Below are positions 32,263-43,399 of a stretch of DNA of 64,000 nucleotides, one piece after another. Source of the DNA: Kuafuiihalomonas sp039024635. Its GTDB lineage: Bacteria; Myxococcota; Kuafuiibacteriia; Kuafuiibacteriales; Kuafuiibacteriaceae. Numbering within the stretch: position 1 is the first letter of the stretch; each line of letters starts with the position of its first letter. The notes under the pieces are model-generated. The model was not told where the DNA came from, ran no database searches, and saw only the letters and a list, made by a program, of their open reading frames with translations. The stretch is from contig JBCCQA010000009.1 of the NCBI GenBank assembly GCA_039024635.1, forward strand, positions 62,001-126,000. The letters are read 5' to 3'. The translations under genes and the position numbers were made by a program.

Positions 32263-35200
32263 TCAGTCCTCGGGAACGTGGGTGGCTGTAGGTTCAAGCA
32301 CCAAGTACCGGATGAGACGGCTCAGCCGTGAGGTATCGCGAAGGGCGTGGGTCCGCGCGTTGGGATCGTCCAGCGAGACGAAGACTTGGCCCAAGCCCCA
32401 TCGCCCCAACACATCGACGGCGGCCCGCAGGTCGGGGACCACTTCGAGAGCCCACACGTCGGCCGCTGCTTCGGCCCGGTCCAGCCAATCGGTCTCGGCG
32501 AGAACGGCCGTCGCCCACTCCACGGCGGCCAAGAAGCGGATGGCTTCTGGGTCCGCCTCTAGGGGCGCAGTCCACGGAACCCAAACCGCAGGTTCGGGAC
32601 CGAGGTCGACCTCTAAATTGGCCTCGACGTCGTGGTGACGAAGGATGGGGATTTCGCCAAAGTCCGGCGTTTCCAGGATCAGGATCCCCACCCCTTCCCG
32701 CTCGAAAGCCGTCTTGCTCGTCGGACCCAGGAGGCCTCCAAACTTGGGCCGATCACCGGTGAGTGAGACAACGACGTCGGCGAGGCCCCGACGGAGAAGA
32801 GGCCGAGCGGGACGCTCTACGCCGCGGGTGATGAAGTCTCGGACCCACTCGGCACCAGGCCCGCCTCCCAGGCCGATGTAGCCGTTCAACAGCTGCAGAT
32901 CCCAAGGGGCATCTCGAAGAAGACGTCGATAGATCTCCTGCGCTTGGTCACCCTGGCTATGTCGCTCGGCCTCTGCCCAGACCCGATGAAGCGTTCGGTC
33001 GTCGTGGTGAATCGAAACGCTGCGCAGCCCACCTCGCACCGCAGCCTGCTCTATGGCGGCCGGCGGAAGGCGCTCCGCATGCTGGGCGAACCAGAAACGT
33101 CCGGGCTCGTCTTCGGTGAGGACCTGCTCCACCAGACCTCGGGCCCGTATCCAGTCCATCCATGCGAATACCCCCGCCGAGTGACCGATTCGACCCAATG
33201 CCCGCAGGCAGCCCCTCAGCTCCTCGGGCTCCGGCGCATCGAGCAGCCTGGGCCCGTCTTCCCCCAAGGCCTCGAGCACGCGGCGCCAGTCCTTCCTGCG
33301 CCGCCAAAAGCCCAGAGTCGACCTAAGCCCGTCCGAATCTAGACGCTCGGCCAGGCGTTCTATACTCCGCTCGTCACCCAGAGCTTCCGCCGACTCCAAA
33401 GCGGCGAGGTCGACTCCTGTCTGCAAAGCAAGCTCGACTCGTGTTTGGTGAAGCGCCTCTTCCGAGCGTCCCGAGACCTCGAGGAGCCGCAGCTTGACGG
33501 CCAAGGTCTCCGCTCGGCGCGCCCCGAGCGAGAGAGCCTGATCCAAGGAAAGAGCAGCTTCTTCGTAGGCCCCTACGCTCATCTCCAACTCGGCCAGCTC
33601 TGACCTGGCACGGGCCAACTCCTCAGCATCCAAGACCGAGTCCAGCCGTTCGGAGAGGTTTTGGAGGGCGACGCGAGAGCCCTCGACATCTCGGGCCCGG
33701 CGCGCGACCTCGACTAGGCCCCGCCATCCACCGAGGGCGTCCGGGTCCTTTCGCAAGGCTTCCTGCAGGTGCCCCTCTGCCTCTTCGACATCGTTCAACA
33801 TCAGCGCAACCTTGGCCGCTCGAAGCTCGAGCTCAGCCAAGGCCCAGGCGGCCCCCCCGAGGTAGAGCAGTCGGGCCAGGCTCCGTCGAGCCGCGCTCCA
33901 GTTCTCACTCCTCATCTGGGTGAGGGCCAGCTCAGCCCAGGCTTCACTGCTGGCAGGCTGCGCCCGAACCGCCTCTTGCAGTGCTTCCCGGTGGGCATCC
34001 CGCCCATCCGGGCTTCGGGCATGGGCACGGGCCACCTCCATCCAGAACTGACAGCGAAGATGAGGGTCGTCCGTTTCCAGCGCCCGAGCCGTCCCCTCCT
34101 GAACCAGCTCCTCCAGCCGCCCGGCCAGCTCGAGCTGAGAGAGCGGAACCCCGGCGCGTCCGGTGTCCAAGGGAGGGAGCGTCATCTCCGGTCCATCGAT
34201 TCTCGATGCGGCGACGTCAGTGCCGAAGTCCTCCCGGGCAGCCTGGCGGCGCAGCGACTCCGCCTCCTCCCCCCGACCGCCTGGACGCTCCAGAAGTCGA
34301 GCCCGAGCTACCCGCAAGCGCCCACGAACGGGGCCGGCGTCCATTCCGGATTCGGCGCCTACCAGGGCCCTGAGCAGGGGCTCCACCAAGTCGAAGCGCC
34401 GACCCGCAGCGACGGCGGAATCGAGGACGGTCGGCACTTCGGCATGGGCGGCTAGAGTCTCGGACCACAGCCCTTCTTCGAAGCTGCTAGAGGCCCGCAG
34501 GGCCTGAAGGCGGAAAGCGGCTTGTGCCTGTTCGGCCCCGAGTCGCCCCGCGAGCTCGGCCGCGTCCAAAGCCTCGGCCTTGGCCTCCTCGAGGTCGCCC
34601 AGACCGAAACACTGTTGAAGGATGCCCCAACGGAAGGAGAGCTCGTCCGGCCGAACGCGTCGGGCCCCGCGCCACGTCGCGAGGGCCCCTCTACGATCGT
34701 CGATCTCTCGGGATCGGAGCACCGCGGCTCGGCTCAGAGCCGTGGGATCGTTGGGCCCGAAGCGAGCCCAAGCGTCCGCTTCCGCTCGGGCACCTTGGCT
34801 CCGCCTGAGCAGATGGGTGAGTCGATGCAGCAGGGCTCGGCCGGCGCCCTCCCGCTCGGCGACCTGCATCAGATGGTCGGCCGAGCCTTCGGGATCGTCC
34901 GTTTCGGTCAGGAGGGCGAGCCGCCGCCATCTTTGATGGCGCGCTTTCGCGTCCCCATCCTCCACCAAACGCTCCAGCGCCGTTCGCTCCGTGGCCACCC
35001 AACCCAAGCGCCGGGCCAGACCCTCGATGGCCTCGTAGGTGTGGAGTCGCGGGTCACGGCTGACGGAGGTGAGCAATCCTTCCAAGGCCGCGGCCGCGCT
35101 AGGAGCAGACTCGACCCATCTTCGAATGGCCTCGGGATCCGGACCGGCCGGGCTAAGGTTGGGCAGGTCGAAGAGGTGCAGCTCCGTCGGACCAGGAGGC

Positions 35201-38200
35201 TCGACCTCGTCGAGCGGCCACCCTGGGACCTGAATCGGGGCGTCGCGCTGGAGCTCTCGCCACGCGTGTACGCTGGCGGCCGGATTCCGACGTCGTCGGG
35301 TCACTTCCTGCAGCCAAGCCGCATCATCGGCATTCGCGCGACGAGCTTCGAACATGGCCTCAGCACAGCCTTCATCGTCGGCGTAGAGGCGCCACGCTTC
35401 CTCCGGTCGGCCCGCCGCCACCAGAAGCTCGGCATGCAGCCGACTCGGCACCGTCCCCAACGTCCGACGGGCCGCATCCAAGAGATCGGCACCCAGCTCG
35501 GGATCGCGCTGAGCAAGGCGACGGACGATCGAACCGAACCAAGAAGCACGCAGCTCCCCAGGCGGATCGAGACGCGGAAGCTGCTGAAGCCGATCTCTCA
35601 CGCGCCGTCGATCTTCGGGGTCTCCGAGGTGTTCTGCCGTCAGCCAGGCAGCGACGGCCGTGAACTCGAGGGCCGAGGGCCCGGCTTCGTCGAAGCTCGC
35701 GACCGCCTGCACCGCTTCGGACCAACGTTCTCTCATCAGCGCATGACGAACGCTCAGTCGAAGGGCCACGCTCTCACCCTCCAGGCCCTGAAGAATTTCC
35801 AGGGCCTCTGCTTCTTCACCGAGCGCGAGGTGGACGCCGGCGAGCCCGAGCCGGGCTGAACCCAAGCGCGGGTCGTCATCGTCGAGTCGTTCCATGACCT
35901 GACGTCCCCAGACTCTGGCTTCTTCGGGTTGTCCGGCGGCCACGTACAGATCCGTAGCCATACGGCCGAGCCGGTGGTCGGGACGGACGCTCGCTGCTTC
36001 GGCAAGAAAGCCTGCGCCATCGATGAAGGCTCCCAGGTGCTCCCAGCTCACCCGAGACAGCGCGCAAAGGGTCCGGATCCGCTCTTCCCCCTCCACGACT
36101 GCCGCCCGCCGACGAAGCCGTTCCGCCGCGTCAGACCACCGACCCAGCCCTGCCAACGCCCGGATGGCAGTCCAGTCGGTGTCGGCACCGGCATCCTCGA
36201 GCATGGCCAAGGCCTGCTCGGGAAGGCCCGACTCCAGCGCGGCTCGGGCCCGAGACCCCGCATCGGAAGCGGTGCCCTCGACCACAAGACGATCCAGTCG
36301 CGTCCGGGCGGATTCCGCCTGGGAAGGGTGACGCATGGCCAGCCGCCACAGACGGATCGCTTCGGCATGAGCCTTACGGGCTTCGGCGCGGTCCGCCTGC
36401 CGAGCGGCGAGGTGAGCACCGACTGGACCGAGGGCCTTCTCGAGGAGGGACTCGGGAAGATCAGAGCTCTCCAGCGCTTGGACCAAAGGATGGTCAATGG
36501 CGAGGTCTGCCGTGAGGCCTTGGCGGAGCACGGCGCGTGCCCGCTCTTCCTCGCCCCGGACCCGAAGCCTCTCGGCCAAGGCGACGCGGACCAGAGCGGA
36601 GGCCGCATCCAAGGGCCATCGCTGAAGTGCGGTCTCGAGAAGTTCGTCTCGTCCTTCTTCGTCGAGCTCCGAGAGAAGAGGGCGGATGGACTCCATGACG
36701 TGCTTGACGTCTTCGGGAGCAGAGGCCGCTAGCACCCGCCGAACCGTCTCCGTGAGCCGGGCGGGCATGTGTTCGGCCGTGAGCTCCACTGCTCGCACCA
36801 ATCGCCCCCGGGATTGGGCCCGGCTCCCGAGTCGAACGAGGAGATCGACAGCCGAGTCCCAGTTCTCATCCTGTTCGGCCAGGCGGAATTGCATGGCGAG
36901 GGCGGCGGGATGGTTGGGCTCCACGGCCAGCGCGGAAGCAAGTGCCTCACGCGCGCCCTCGGCGTCGGAAATCCAGGTTCGCAGTTCGGCGAGCAGGGTC
37001 CACTCAGAGGCCTCGTCGGTCAGCGCGGCCAAGGCCTGCTGGTGGACCTCAGCCCGAGACCAATCTCCGGCTTGTTCCCAGAGCTCCCGAAGCTGTCGGC
37101 GGACCTCGATTTCTTCGGCCTGCATCATGCCCAGACCGACTACAGCCTCCAGGGGCTGGGCGATCTCCATGGGCTCCGCCCCCCGCGCCTCCCTGACCTC
37201 GGCCAGCGCTCTTAGGGCAACGACCCGGTCTCCTTCATCCCCCACCGTCTCCGGACGACAGAGCTCTACCCACGCCCGCTCCACCACCCGTCGGGCGTCG
37301 GGATCATCGCCATCTGAAAAAGCCCGGATCGCGGTTTCAGCCGCCGTCCGGCGGACGTCAGGCGGCGCGGCATCCGAGTCGAAGAGCGCTTCCGCCTCCC
37401 GGCGCGCCATCCCATCTCGACCGGCGGCGAGTTCGACCATGAACGAAGCGAGAATGAAGGAAGGGGACCGGAAGCTGGGCCCGAAGGCAAAGAGCCGATC
37501 GAGGGCCGCCCGATGACGGGCGCCATCGTCCACCGCTAGCTGGCGCTCCAGCCACGGCTCCGCAACCTTGGGCAGTCGATCTCGGTGCTGGCTGGCGGCC
37601 TCTTCGAAGGCCCAGTCGATCCAAGCCGCTGCCCGCTCATCTTCGGGTCGTAGCCGAAGCAGCGCCATCCGAACGTCGATGCCTTCGGCGCCTTGGGCCT
37701 GATCCAGGATCTTCTCCAGGCTCGACACGACGGAGTCCTCTCCGTCGGGGGCCCGCCGAACGAGGCGAGCCACGGACTCAGCGCCGCCGTCGTTCAGTAC
37801 ACCTTCGACGGCGCGAACCATCCCGGCGCTCGACAAGCTCCCTTCGCCCAGCAACTCCGCCACTAGCTCTGGACCCAAAGGCGGCGTCTCGCCGGCCGGG
37901 GCGTGGGGGAGCGACCGACGCAGCAGATCCAGCGTTCCCGTCGGGTGAGGCGGATCGTCCAGAACGCGGGCCAGTCGATGCCAGGTCGTCGTCCACTCCG
38001 AACGCTCCGCGGCCCGTCGTGCCGCTTCGAGCCAATCTTCGCCGGCCCCTGTCGCACGAGCACGGGCCTCCAACAGGGCCTCAGCCTGTTCGAAGCCCGC
38101 CTTCTCCAGAACTTCCTGGACGGCAGGCGGCGACAAGCTCCGAAGAAGGCGGTCGAGCTGGTCTCGCTCGAAGTAGAGGTCCGCCAGTCGCTGCCAGACT

Positions 38201-41200
38201 TCCGTCGAATCGGGGTCGACTTCATGGGCCTGGAGCAGGAGCTGCTCGACGTGTTCGGCATCGTCGTTTCCGGATATCTGCGCCAGCAGCATGGTGGCCC
38301 GCTCGGGTCCGGCCACCAGGTCGGCCATGAGTTCGGCTAGCTGACTCTTCTCCTCGGGTCCGGCCTGTTCCCAACGTGCTCGAAGCTCCTCCAGCGCCCA
38401 GTTGTGCAACTCGCCCTCATCCCCCCTGACTACACGGGCCAGGACCGCGGCTCGCCGGGGATCCTCGGCCTGCAGTCGCTCGGCCAAAGCCCACCACGAG
38501 GCCGCCTCCTGATCCGGATCGGCGCTCGCGATGGCGTCGGTGGCGGCGAACTTGCGCTCGTCGTCTTCGCCCTCGAGCAGCTCGAGCCAAACGGACCGAA
38601 GAGTCTCCTCACCCAGCTCTGACCGGAGTTCTTCAAAGCGATCGCTCTTGGCCAGCAGCGCACGCAGGCCCGCTTTCGCCTTCGGATGCTCGGGCTCCAG
38701 CGCGAGGATGGCTCGAAGCTCGGCCTCTGCCCCCTCGAGATCGGCCAGCTCGTGTTCGAGGGCATCGGCGAGCTGGAGCCGAAGCCGGATACGCTCGTCA
38801 TCCTCGTCCTCCAGCTCGACCCGGGCTCGCTGGATCTCCACACGCTTCGCTACATCCCCGCGGGCATCGTGCAGTCGCTCCAAACGCAGCAAGGCGGCGC
38901 TCCGCTGACCTGGATCCCCCCCTTCCAGCGCTTGCTCCAAGAGAGCCAGCTCATCGCGGATCGGGTCCTGAGCGGCATCCTCGGCCATGAAGAGCAAGAG
39001 CTGGCTTCTTTCCGGACCAGGGTCGAGGTGAGGGAGGAGAGCGGAGGCCGAAGCTGGTGTGGCCTTGATGGTCCAGGCTTGCCGAGCAAAGCTCGGACCG
39101 AGCCGCCTCCCGATATCCTCGAAACGCTCAGCCCCGAGCCAGAGCTCGAAGAGCGAGCCCTCGACCTCTCGGGGTGCCAAGTCACGGACCGCCTCCAGGC
39201 CTTCAGCCGCGGCCTCGGGCATCCCGAGCCGCGAAAGGAGTGTGGCCGCCGCCTGCCAGAGCGCGACCCGCAGGTAGGGATCCTCCATGGACGACTCGCG
39301 ACGACGAACCCAGCGCAAGTAGGCTTCCCCGTCCTCGGCCAAGGACGAAGACTCCATCCCGAGCTCAGCCAAGCGCACACCCGGGCCCGGCGGCGACGGC
39401 CAGCCAAGCTGCGCCAGTTCGTCGGCCAGTCCTTCGTCGAGCTGATCGAGCAGCTTCCAAGCGTGGTCCAGGCGCCGCTCTTGCTCCGCCGCCTCGTCGA
39501 TACGTAGGTCCTCTTGCAAACGGACCGCAGCCCGGGCGATTCGGCAGGCCCACATGCGTTCGCTACTTTCCGCCCGCCGCTCGAGCTGGGCGAGGGCTTC
39601 GAGGCGGACACGGGGCAGCTTCGAACGGGCGGCCACCTGGGCCACCAGCTCGAGGTCCCCTCGATTCAGGAGGTCTTCGAAGACGCCGGCCGCACGGTCC
39701 CGAGCTGCCTGCGATTCACTCTCTTGCAGGGCGACTGCGCCCTCCAGCGCGACCGCTGGGTCATCCCGACGTTGTGCATCCTCGAGGAGGCTCTCGCCCC
39801 TCTGAACGGGATCTTTGCTTTGCTTGAGAAACTCACCTCGCAGCCTGCGAGCCTCGTCGCTGTTCGGCTCGAGGCGCACCGCCGCCTCGATTCTGGCCAC
39901 CGCAGCTGCCTCGGGTCCGCCCCTGGCCCGAACGGCCTTGGCCCCCTCGATCCAAGCCCATAGACGGTCGCCGCGGGAGGCCTCGGAGGCCGCCAAGCGA
40001 TCGAACTGCTCCGGGTGAGGCGGAACGAGGTCGTACTTTCGAGCCCAGGTCAGCCAGGTGCCGAGGGCGCGTCGTCCGAATCGCCCTTCCAGGTCGATGC
40101 GGGTTAGCGCCTCCCCTGCTCCCACCCAATTCGAACGGCCCAAGCCGTGGACCTGGGCAAGCTCGAAGAGGGCTTCGTTCCGAAGCTCCGAAAGTGAGGT
40201 CGCTAGCTCGAGAAGACGGACGACTTCATCGTGATCGTTCAGCTCACGGGCTCGACCCAAGAGGCGTTCCAGGCATTCGGGGTCCGGAGTCTCTGCCAAG
40301 TCCAGGGCGCGCTCGTCCTGGGTATGGGCAGCATCGAGCTCATCGGCGCGGACGTAGGCTTGGGCGGACCGGCTGGCCAGATGGGCGGCCAGGGGCTGGC
40401 GACCAGCCGCTTCGGCCCGCCGACCCGCCTCAGCGTACGCTTGACCCGCTTCGGCGCTTCGACCCAGGCGCTCCAGTACTTCGGCCAGGCGCAGACTAAT
40501 CCGCTCGCTCTCGGTGAACTGCGCCTGTCCTTCCTTGAGGATGTCGACCGCCTCGTTTCCGCGGCCGTCCGACCAAGCAAGCGCCGCCCGCTCCAGGACT
40601 ACCTGCTCCAGGACCGTTCCCGAACGCTGTAGCGAGCGGTCGCGCTGGGAGTCACCGCTCAGGCCCGAACCCTTGGAGGCCAAAAGGTCGTTCAACAGTC
40701 GGAGCGCGCGCTGCTCGAGCTCCGGATTAGAGGCTCGTCCTGCATCCACCGCCGCTTCGGCGTCCTCCACCGCCTGCTGCTCTTCGCCCGAGGCCATGGC
40801 AGCTCGAGCAGCCTCCATGAGCAGAAGCGCTTTTTCGGGGGGCGGCGTCTGGGGCAAGCTAGCCTGCTGCCGGCGGAGCTCGGCCAGGCCACCACGATCC
40901 CCGAGCATTCGATAAGCATCAGCGAGTTGGCTTCGGAGCCGATTCGACTCGGCGGAAGTGACGGAGAGCCGACCAAGGACCTGACGCAAGATGCTGGCCC
41001 GGTCCCGAGTGCGGCCCAAGGCGCCGTAGGCCCTTGCGAGATCGGTGGCGAGCTGGACGCAAGCAGCCTGGGGGAGAGGTTCCAGTTCGGACCGAAGTCC
41101 ATCTCCGAGGAGCTCAGCTTCGTTCCAGTCTCGGACCCGAACTGCGTGATGAAGTCGAAGCGCACGAGCCTGGGGGCTACCGTCGGCCTGCAGCGCTTCG

Positions 41201-43320
41201 AGCACCGAGTCTGTCTGACCATCGAGCACACGCAAGGCATCCTGCACCGCACCACTCGCGTAGAGACGAATCGCCAAAGCAGCTGCCGACTTTCCTCGTT
41301 CGGGACCGGCCGCCCTGGACAAGGCCTTCTCCAGGGCGTGTCGGGCCAGACCCGAGTCGGCCCCCCGGTCAGCCACCAGTGCCAAGCGCCGAAGTCGCTC
41401 CGGCCCGTCGGCTTGGGCGATGAACCCGCGAAGCGCCGTCAGAAGCTCGGGTCCCGCCTCCGACTCGGCGAGGAGGAACAGGATTCGAAAGGCGGCGTCG
41501 TCATCGCCTCGCTCCAGCCGCTCCCGCACCCCCTCCAACCAGGTCCCGGCCGGGAGGGCCTGCGCATCTTCCTCCGCCTCCAGGATGACCTCCAGAAGCT
41601 CGGAGTTGCGGGGATCGGCTCGACGGGCACGAGCGAGAACGGTTCGGGCCAGTTCCCGGTCATGGTTGGAGAAGAGCCGTCCCGCCGCCAAGAAGACCCG
41701 ACTCGCCGAGGGTCCGTGGTCGGGGAGGCTTCCGGCGATGCCGTTCCAAAGGGAGCGGGCGGTGTCGACCAGACCGGCTGGACCCGCCTGATCGAAGTAG
41801 CCGACCAGGGCCTCCAGATTCCCAGGATCCTGATCAAAGGCGGTTCGAAACTGGTCGACGGCGCGACGCGGATCGCCGCTCTCGGCCCAAAGACGACCGG
41901 CCTGAACCTGGAGACGGCTGGCCCGCCGCGGTTTGCCTGCGTCTCGCGCCTCTCGGACCAGCTGGTCCATCAGCTCGATCGCCTGCTCGAGGCGACCGAG
42001 CCGGCCCAGAGCCACAGCCAACTCCTGACGGATATCGACGTCCTTGGGGGCGAGGGCCAGTGCGGCATCGAAGGCTTTTCGGGCCGCCTCCGGGTCCTCG
42101 AGTTCATCTCGGAGCAGACGGCCGGCGGCGAGAAGAGCCTCGACCTGAATCGCTGGCTCACTACTGACGTGGGCCAGACGGCGGGCCGCCCGGACCGCGG
42201 CCGGCACCCGGTCGAGCCTCGGGAAGGCTTCGACGAGCTCGGCCAGAATCTGAGGGTCGTCGGGCCGGAGGGCGACGGCCTCCTCCAGCCGGGCCACCCG
42301 GGCCTCGAGACCCAGACCCCGGCCGGCGGGGAGCAAGGCCCAAGCAGCGGAGCGAAGATGGCCCGTGGATCGAAGTTTGGCCGCTGCCCGATCGAAGCAC
42401 GCCCGGGCCTCCTCTTCGTCGCCTTGGAGCCGCTGAACCACCCCTCGGTAGAGGAGGTCCGGCACGACGTCTTTTCCGTGGGCCAGAATCTGACCGTGGA
42501 GGGCAGGATCTTCCAGAGCCCTGCCCAGGAGCCGCTGCCGGCGACCGGGGGAGAGGGCCTCGCCTAGCCTCTGGTCCTCAGCCGCTTCCCGCTCCCAGTC
42601 GACAGCCTTCCGAAGGACTTCCGACGCGTATGGCTCGCCGAGGCCGACGGCGAGGACCAGTCGATCCGCCTCCACTTGGATGCCCTCGAGCGACAGGCCC
42701 TCCAGCCGGGGCATCTTCCAGCCTCGAGCGGGAAGCAGAGCCCAAAGGCTGGCCCGGACCAGGTCTGCCTCCAGGATGCCCTGGTCGAGGATCGCGAAGT
42801 CTGCCCGGGGGGCGGCTGCGCCGACGGTCTCGCCTAGGATCGCAGCCAGTGCCTGGAGGAGGGCAGTGGCACCGGGTTCGGGTAGGTCGAAGAGAAAGGC
42901 TGGGCCGAGGTGGGCCCGAACCCGCGATCCATCTCCGGGACCCAATACGATGTGATGAGCGATGGACGCGCGGCGACGACCGCAGCGGCCTTCGAGGACC
43001 ACGTGGTCCCCTTCGCCGATCAGTTGGAGGTCGACCCAGGGGACGTCTTTGGACCACAGGGCCTCCTGAAGCCGACGGGCCCAGAGCGCGAGCTCGATGT
43101 CGAGGACCAAGCTTCGAACCTGGGTCGCTCGGTTGCGGAAGGCCTCGACCCCGCCGTCGAGGTCGAGGGAGGACGGCACCTCGGCGAGCTCCAGCTCCAG
43201 GTCTCGCAGTCGAAGGAAAGGGAGCTCGGCGCGGTCCAAGCCGACGGTGGCCCGGGATCCGTCGAGCGCGAGCTTCAGACCGAGACCGTCGGTCTGGGGT
43301 CCCGTTTCGGCCATGGACAT
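32263..43320 (-). CDS. Giant TPR solenoid protein (3685 aa)
   Basis: One uninterrupted 11,058-bp frame with a good GAGGAGG ribosome-binding site before the ATG. The first ~230 residues form a non-repeat domain (LEGRCGRRRASIAHHIVLG). From ~residue 270 to ~3350 the chain is almost wholly helical, made of degenerate tetratricopeptide repeats. Clear examples are YRGVVQRLQGDEEEARACFD and AFDAALALAPKDVDIRQELA. The last ~300 residues are again non-repeat (FVSLDDPNARTHALRD near the end). No signal peptide or membrane helix is visible, so it is probably cytosolic. It leads a four-gene operon. Function unknown; large TPR solenoids usually hold protein complexes. Confidence 0.85.
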   Translation of the reverse strand: MSMAETGPQTDGLGLKLALDGSRATVGLDRAELPFLRLRDLELELAEVPSSLDLDGGVEAFRNRATQVRSLVLDIELALWARRLQEALWSKDVPWVDLQLIGEGDHVVLEGRCGRRRASIAHHIVLGPGDGSRVRAHLGPAFLFDLPEPGATALLQALAAILGETVGAAAPRADFAILDQGILEADLVRASLWALLPARGWKMPRLEGLSLEGIQVEADRLVLAVGLGEPYASEVLRKAVDWEREAAEDQRLGEALSPGRRQRLLGRALEDPALHGQILAHGKDVVPDLLYRGVVQRLQGDEEEARACFDRAAAKLRSTGHLRSAAWALLPAGRGLGLEARVARLEEAVALRPDDPQILAELVEAFPRLDRVPAAVRAARRLAHVSSEPAIQVEALLAAGRLLRDELEDPEAARKAFDAALALAPKDVDIRQELAVALGRLGRLEQAIELMDQLVREARDAGKPRRASRLQVQAGRLWAESGDPRRAVDQFRTAFDQDPGNLEALVGYFDQAGPAGLVDTARSLWNGIAGSLPDHGPSASRVFLAAGRLFSNHDRELARTVLARARRADPRNSELLEVILEAEEDAQALPAGTWLEGVRERLERGDDDAAFRILFLLAESEAGPELLTALRGFIAQADGPERLRRLALVADRGADSGLARHALEKALSRAAGPERGKSAAALAIRLYASGAVQDALRVLDGQTDSVLEALQADGSPQARALRLHHAVRVRDWNEAELLGDGLRSELEPLPQAACVQLATDLARAYGALGRTRDRASILRQVLGRLSVTSAESNRLRSQLADAYRMLGDRGGLAELRRQQASLPQTPPPEKALLLMEAARAAMASGEEQQAVEDAEAAVDAGRASNPELEQRALRLLNDLLASKGSGLSGDSQRDRSLQRSGTVLEQVVLERAALAWSDGRGNEAVDILKEGQAQFTESERISLRLAEVLERLGRSAEAGQAYAEAGRRAEAAGRQPLAAHLASRSAQAYVRADELDAAHTQDERALDLAETPDPECLERLLGRARELNDHDEVVRLLELATSLSELRNEALFELAQVHGLGRSNWVGAGEALTRIDLEGRFGRRALGTWLTWARKYDLVPPHPEQFDRLAASEASRGDRLWAWIEGAKAVRARGGPEAAAVARIEAAVRLEPNSDEARRLRGEFLKQSKDPVQRGESLLEDAQRRDDPAVALEGAVALQESESQAARDRAAGVFEDLLNRGDLELVAQVAARSKLPRVRLEALAQLERRAESSERMWACRIARAAVRLQEDLRIDEAAEQERRLDHAWKLLDQLDEGLADELAQLGWPSPPGPGVRLAELGMESSSLAEDGEAYLRWVRRRESSMEDPYLRVALWQAAATLLSRLGMPEAAAEGLEAVRDLAPREVEGSLFELWLGAERFEDIGRRLGPSFARQAWTIKATPASASALLPHLDPGPERSQLLLFMAEDAAQDPIRDELALLEQALEGGDPGQRSAALLRLERLHDARGDVAKRVEIQRARVELEDEDDERIRLRLQLADALEHELADLEGAEAELRAILALEPEHPKAKAGLRALLAKSDRFEELRSELGEETLRSVWLELLEGEDDERKFAATDAIASADPDQEAASWWALAERLQAEDPRRAAVLARVVRGDEGELHNWALEELRARWEQAGPEEKSQLAELMADLVAGPERATMLLAQISGNDDAEHVEQLLLQAHEVDPDSTEVWQRLADLYFERDQLDRLLRSLSPPAVQEVLEKAGFEQAEALLEARARATGAGEDWLEAARRAAERSEWTTTWHRLARVLDDPPHPTGTLDLLRRSLPHAPAGETPPLGPELVAELLGEGSLSSAGMVRAVEGVLNDGGAESVARLVRRAPDGEDSVVSSLEKILDQAQGAEGIDVRMALLRLRPEDERAAAWIDWAFEEAASQHRDRLPKVAEPWLERQLAVDDGARHRAALDRLFAFGPSFRSPSFILASFMVELAAGRDGMARREAEALFDSDAAPPDVRRTAAETAIRAFSDGDDPDARRVVERAWVELCRPETVGDEGDRVVALRALAEVREARGAEPMEIAQPLEAVVGLGMMQAEEIEVRRQLRELWEQAGDWSRAEVHQQALAALTDEASEWTLLAELRTWISDAEGAREALASALAVEPNHPAALAMQFRLAEQDENWDSAVDLLVRLGSRAQSRGRLVRAVELTAEHMPARLTETVRRVLAASAPEDVKHVMESIRPLLSELDEEGRDELLETALQRWPLDAASALVRVALAERLRVRGEEERARAVLRQGLTADLAIDHPLVQALESSDLPESLLEKALGPVGAHLAARQADRAEARKAHAEAIRLWRLAMRHPSQAESARTRLDRLVVEGTASDAGSRARAALESGLPEQALAMLEDAGADTDWTAIRALAGLGRWSDAAERLRRRAAVVEGEERIRTLCALSRVSWEHLGAFIDGAGFLAEAASVRPDHRLGRMATDLYVAAGQPEEARVWGRQVMERLDDDDPRLGSARLGLAGVHLALGEEAEALEILQGLEGESVALRLSVRHALMRERWSEAVQAVASFDEAGPSALEFTAVAAWLTAEHLGDPEDRRRVRDRLQQLPRLDPPGELRASWFGSIVRRLAQRDPELGADLLDAARRTLGTVPSRLHAELLVAAGRPEEAWRLYADDEGCAEAMFEARRANADDAAWLQEVTRRRRNPAASVHAWRELQRDAPIQVPGWPLDEVEPPGPTELHLFDLPNLSPAGPDPEAIRRWVESAPSAAAALEGLLTSVSRDPRLHTYEAIEGLARRLGWVATERTALERLVEDGDAKARHQRWRRLALLTETDDPEGSADHLMQVAEREGAGRALLHRLTHLLRRSQGARAEADAWARFGPNDPTALSRAAVLRSREIDDRRGALATWRGARRVRPDELSFRWGILQQCFGLGDLEEAKAEALDAAELAGRLGAEQAQAAFRLQALRASSSFEEGLWSETLAAHAEVPTVLDSAVAAGRRFDLVEPLLRALVGAESGMDAGPVRGRLRVARARLLERPGGRGEEAESLRRQAAREDFGTDVAASRIDGPEMTLPPLDTGRAGVPLSQLELAGRLEELVQEGTARALETDDPHLRCQFWMEVARAHARSPDGRDAHREALQEAVRAQPASSEAWAELALTQMRSENWSAARRSLARLLYLGGAAWALAELELRAAKVALMLNDVEEAEGHLQEALRKDPDALGGWRGLVEVARRARDVEGSRVALQNLSERLDSVLDAEELARARSELAELEMSVGAYEEAALSLDQALSLGARRAETLAVKLRLLEVSGRSEEALHQTRVELALQTGVDLAALESAEALGDERSIERLAERLDSDGLRSTLGFWRRRKDWRRVLEALGEDGPRLLDAPEPEELRGCLRALGRIGHSAGVFAWMDWIRARGLVEQVLTEDEPGRFWFAQHAERLPPAAIEQAAVRGGLRSVSIHHDDRTLHRVWAEAERHSQGDQAQEIYRRLLRDAPWDLQLLNGYIGLGGGPGAEWVRDFITRGVERPARPLLRRGLADVVVSLTGDRPKFGGLLGPTSKTAFEREGVGILILETPDFGEIPILRHHDVEANLEVDLGPEPAVWVPWTAPLEADPEAIRFLAAVEWATAVLAETDWLDRAEAAADVWALEVVPDLRAAVDVLGRWGLGQVFVSLDDPNARTHALRDTSRLSRLIRYLVLEPTATHVPED

Positions 43321-43399
43321 GCCTCCTCGGCAGGATGCGCACGGGAAGGCTCCGTCTTCAAGTTCTCGCCCCGGGGTCGAAAGCGCCCGTCCCCTCGCC

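Noticed and set aside
40927..42567. 546-codon open frame opposite the giant TPR gene
   Set aside because: Long antisense frames are common in G+C-rich genes; it has no domain, start signal or bias of its own, while the TPR frame is clear.
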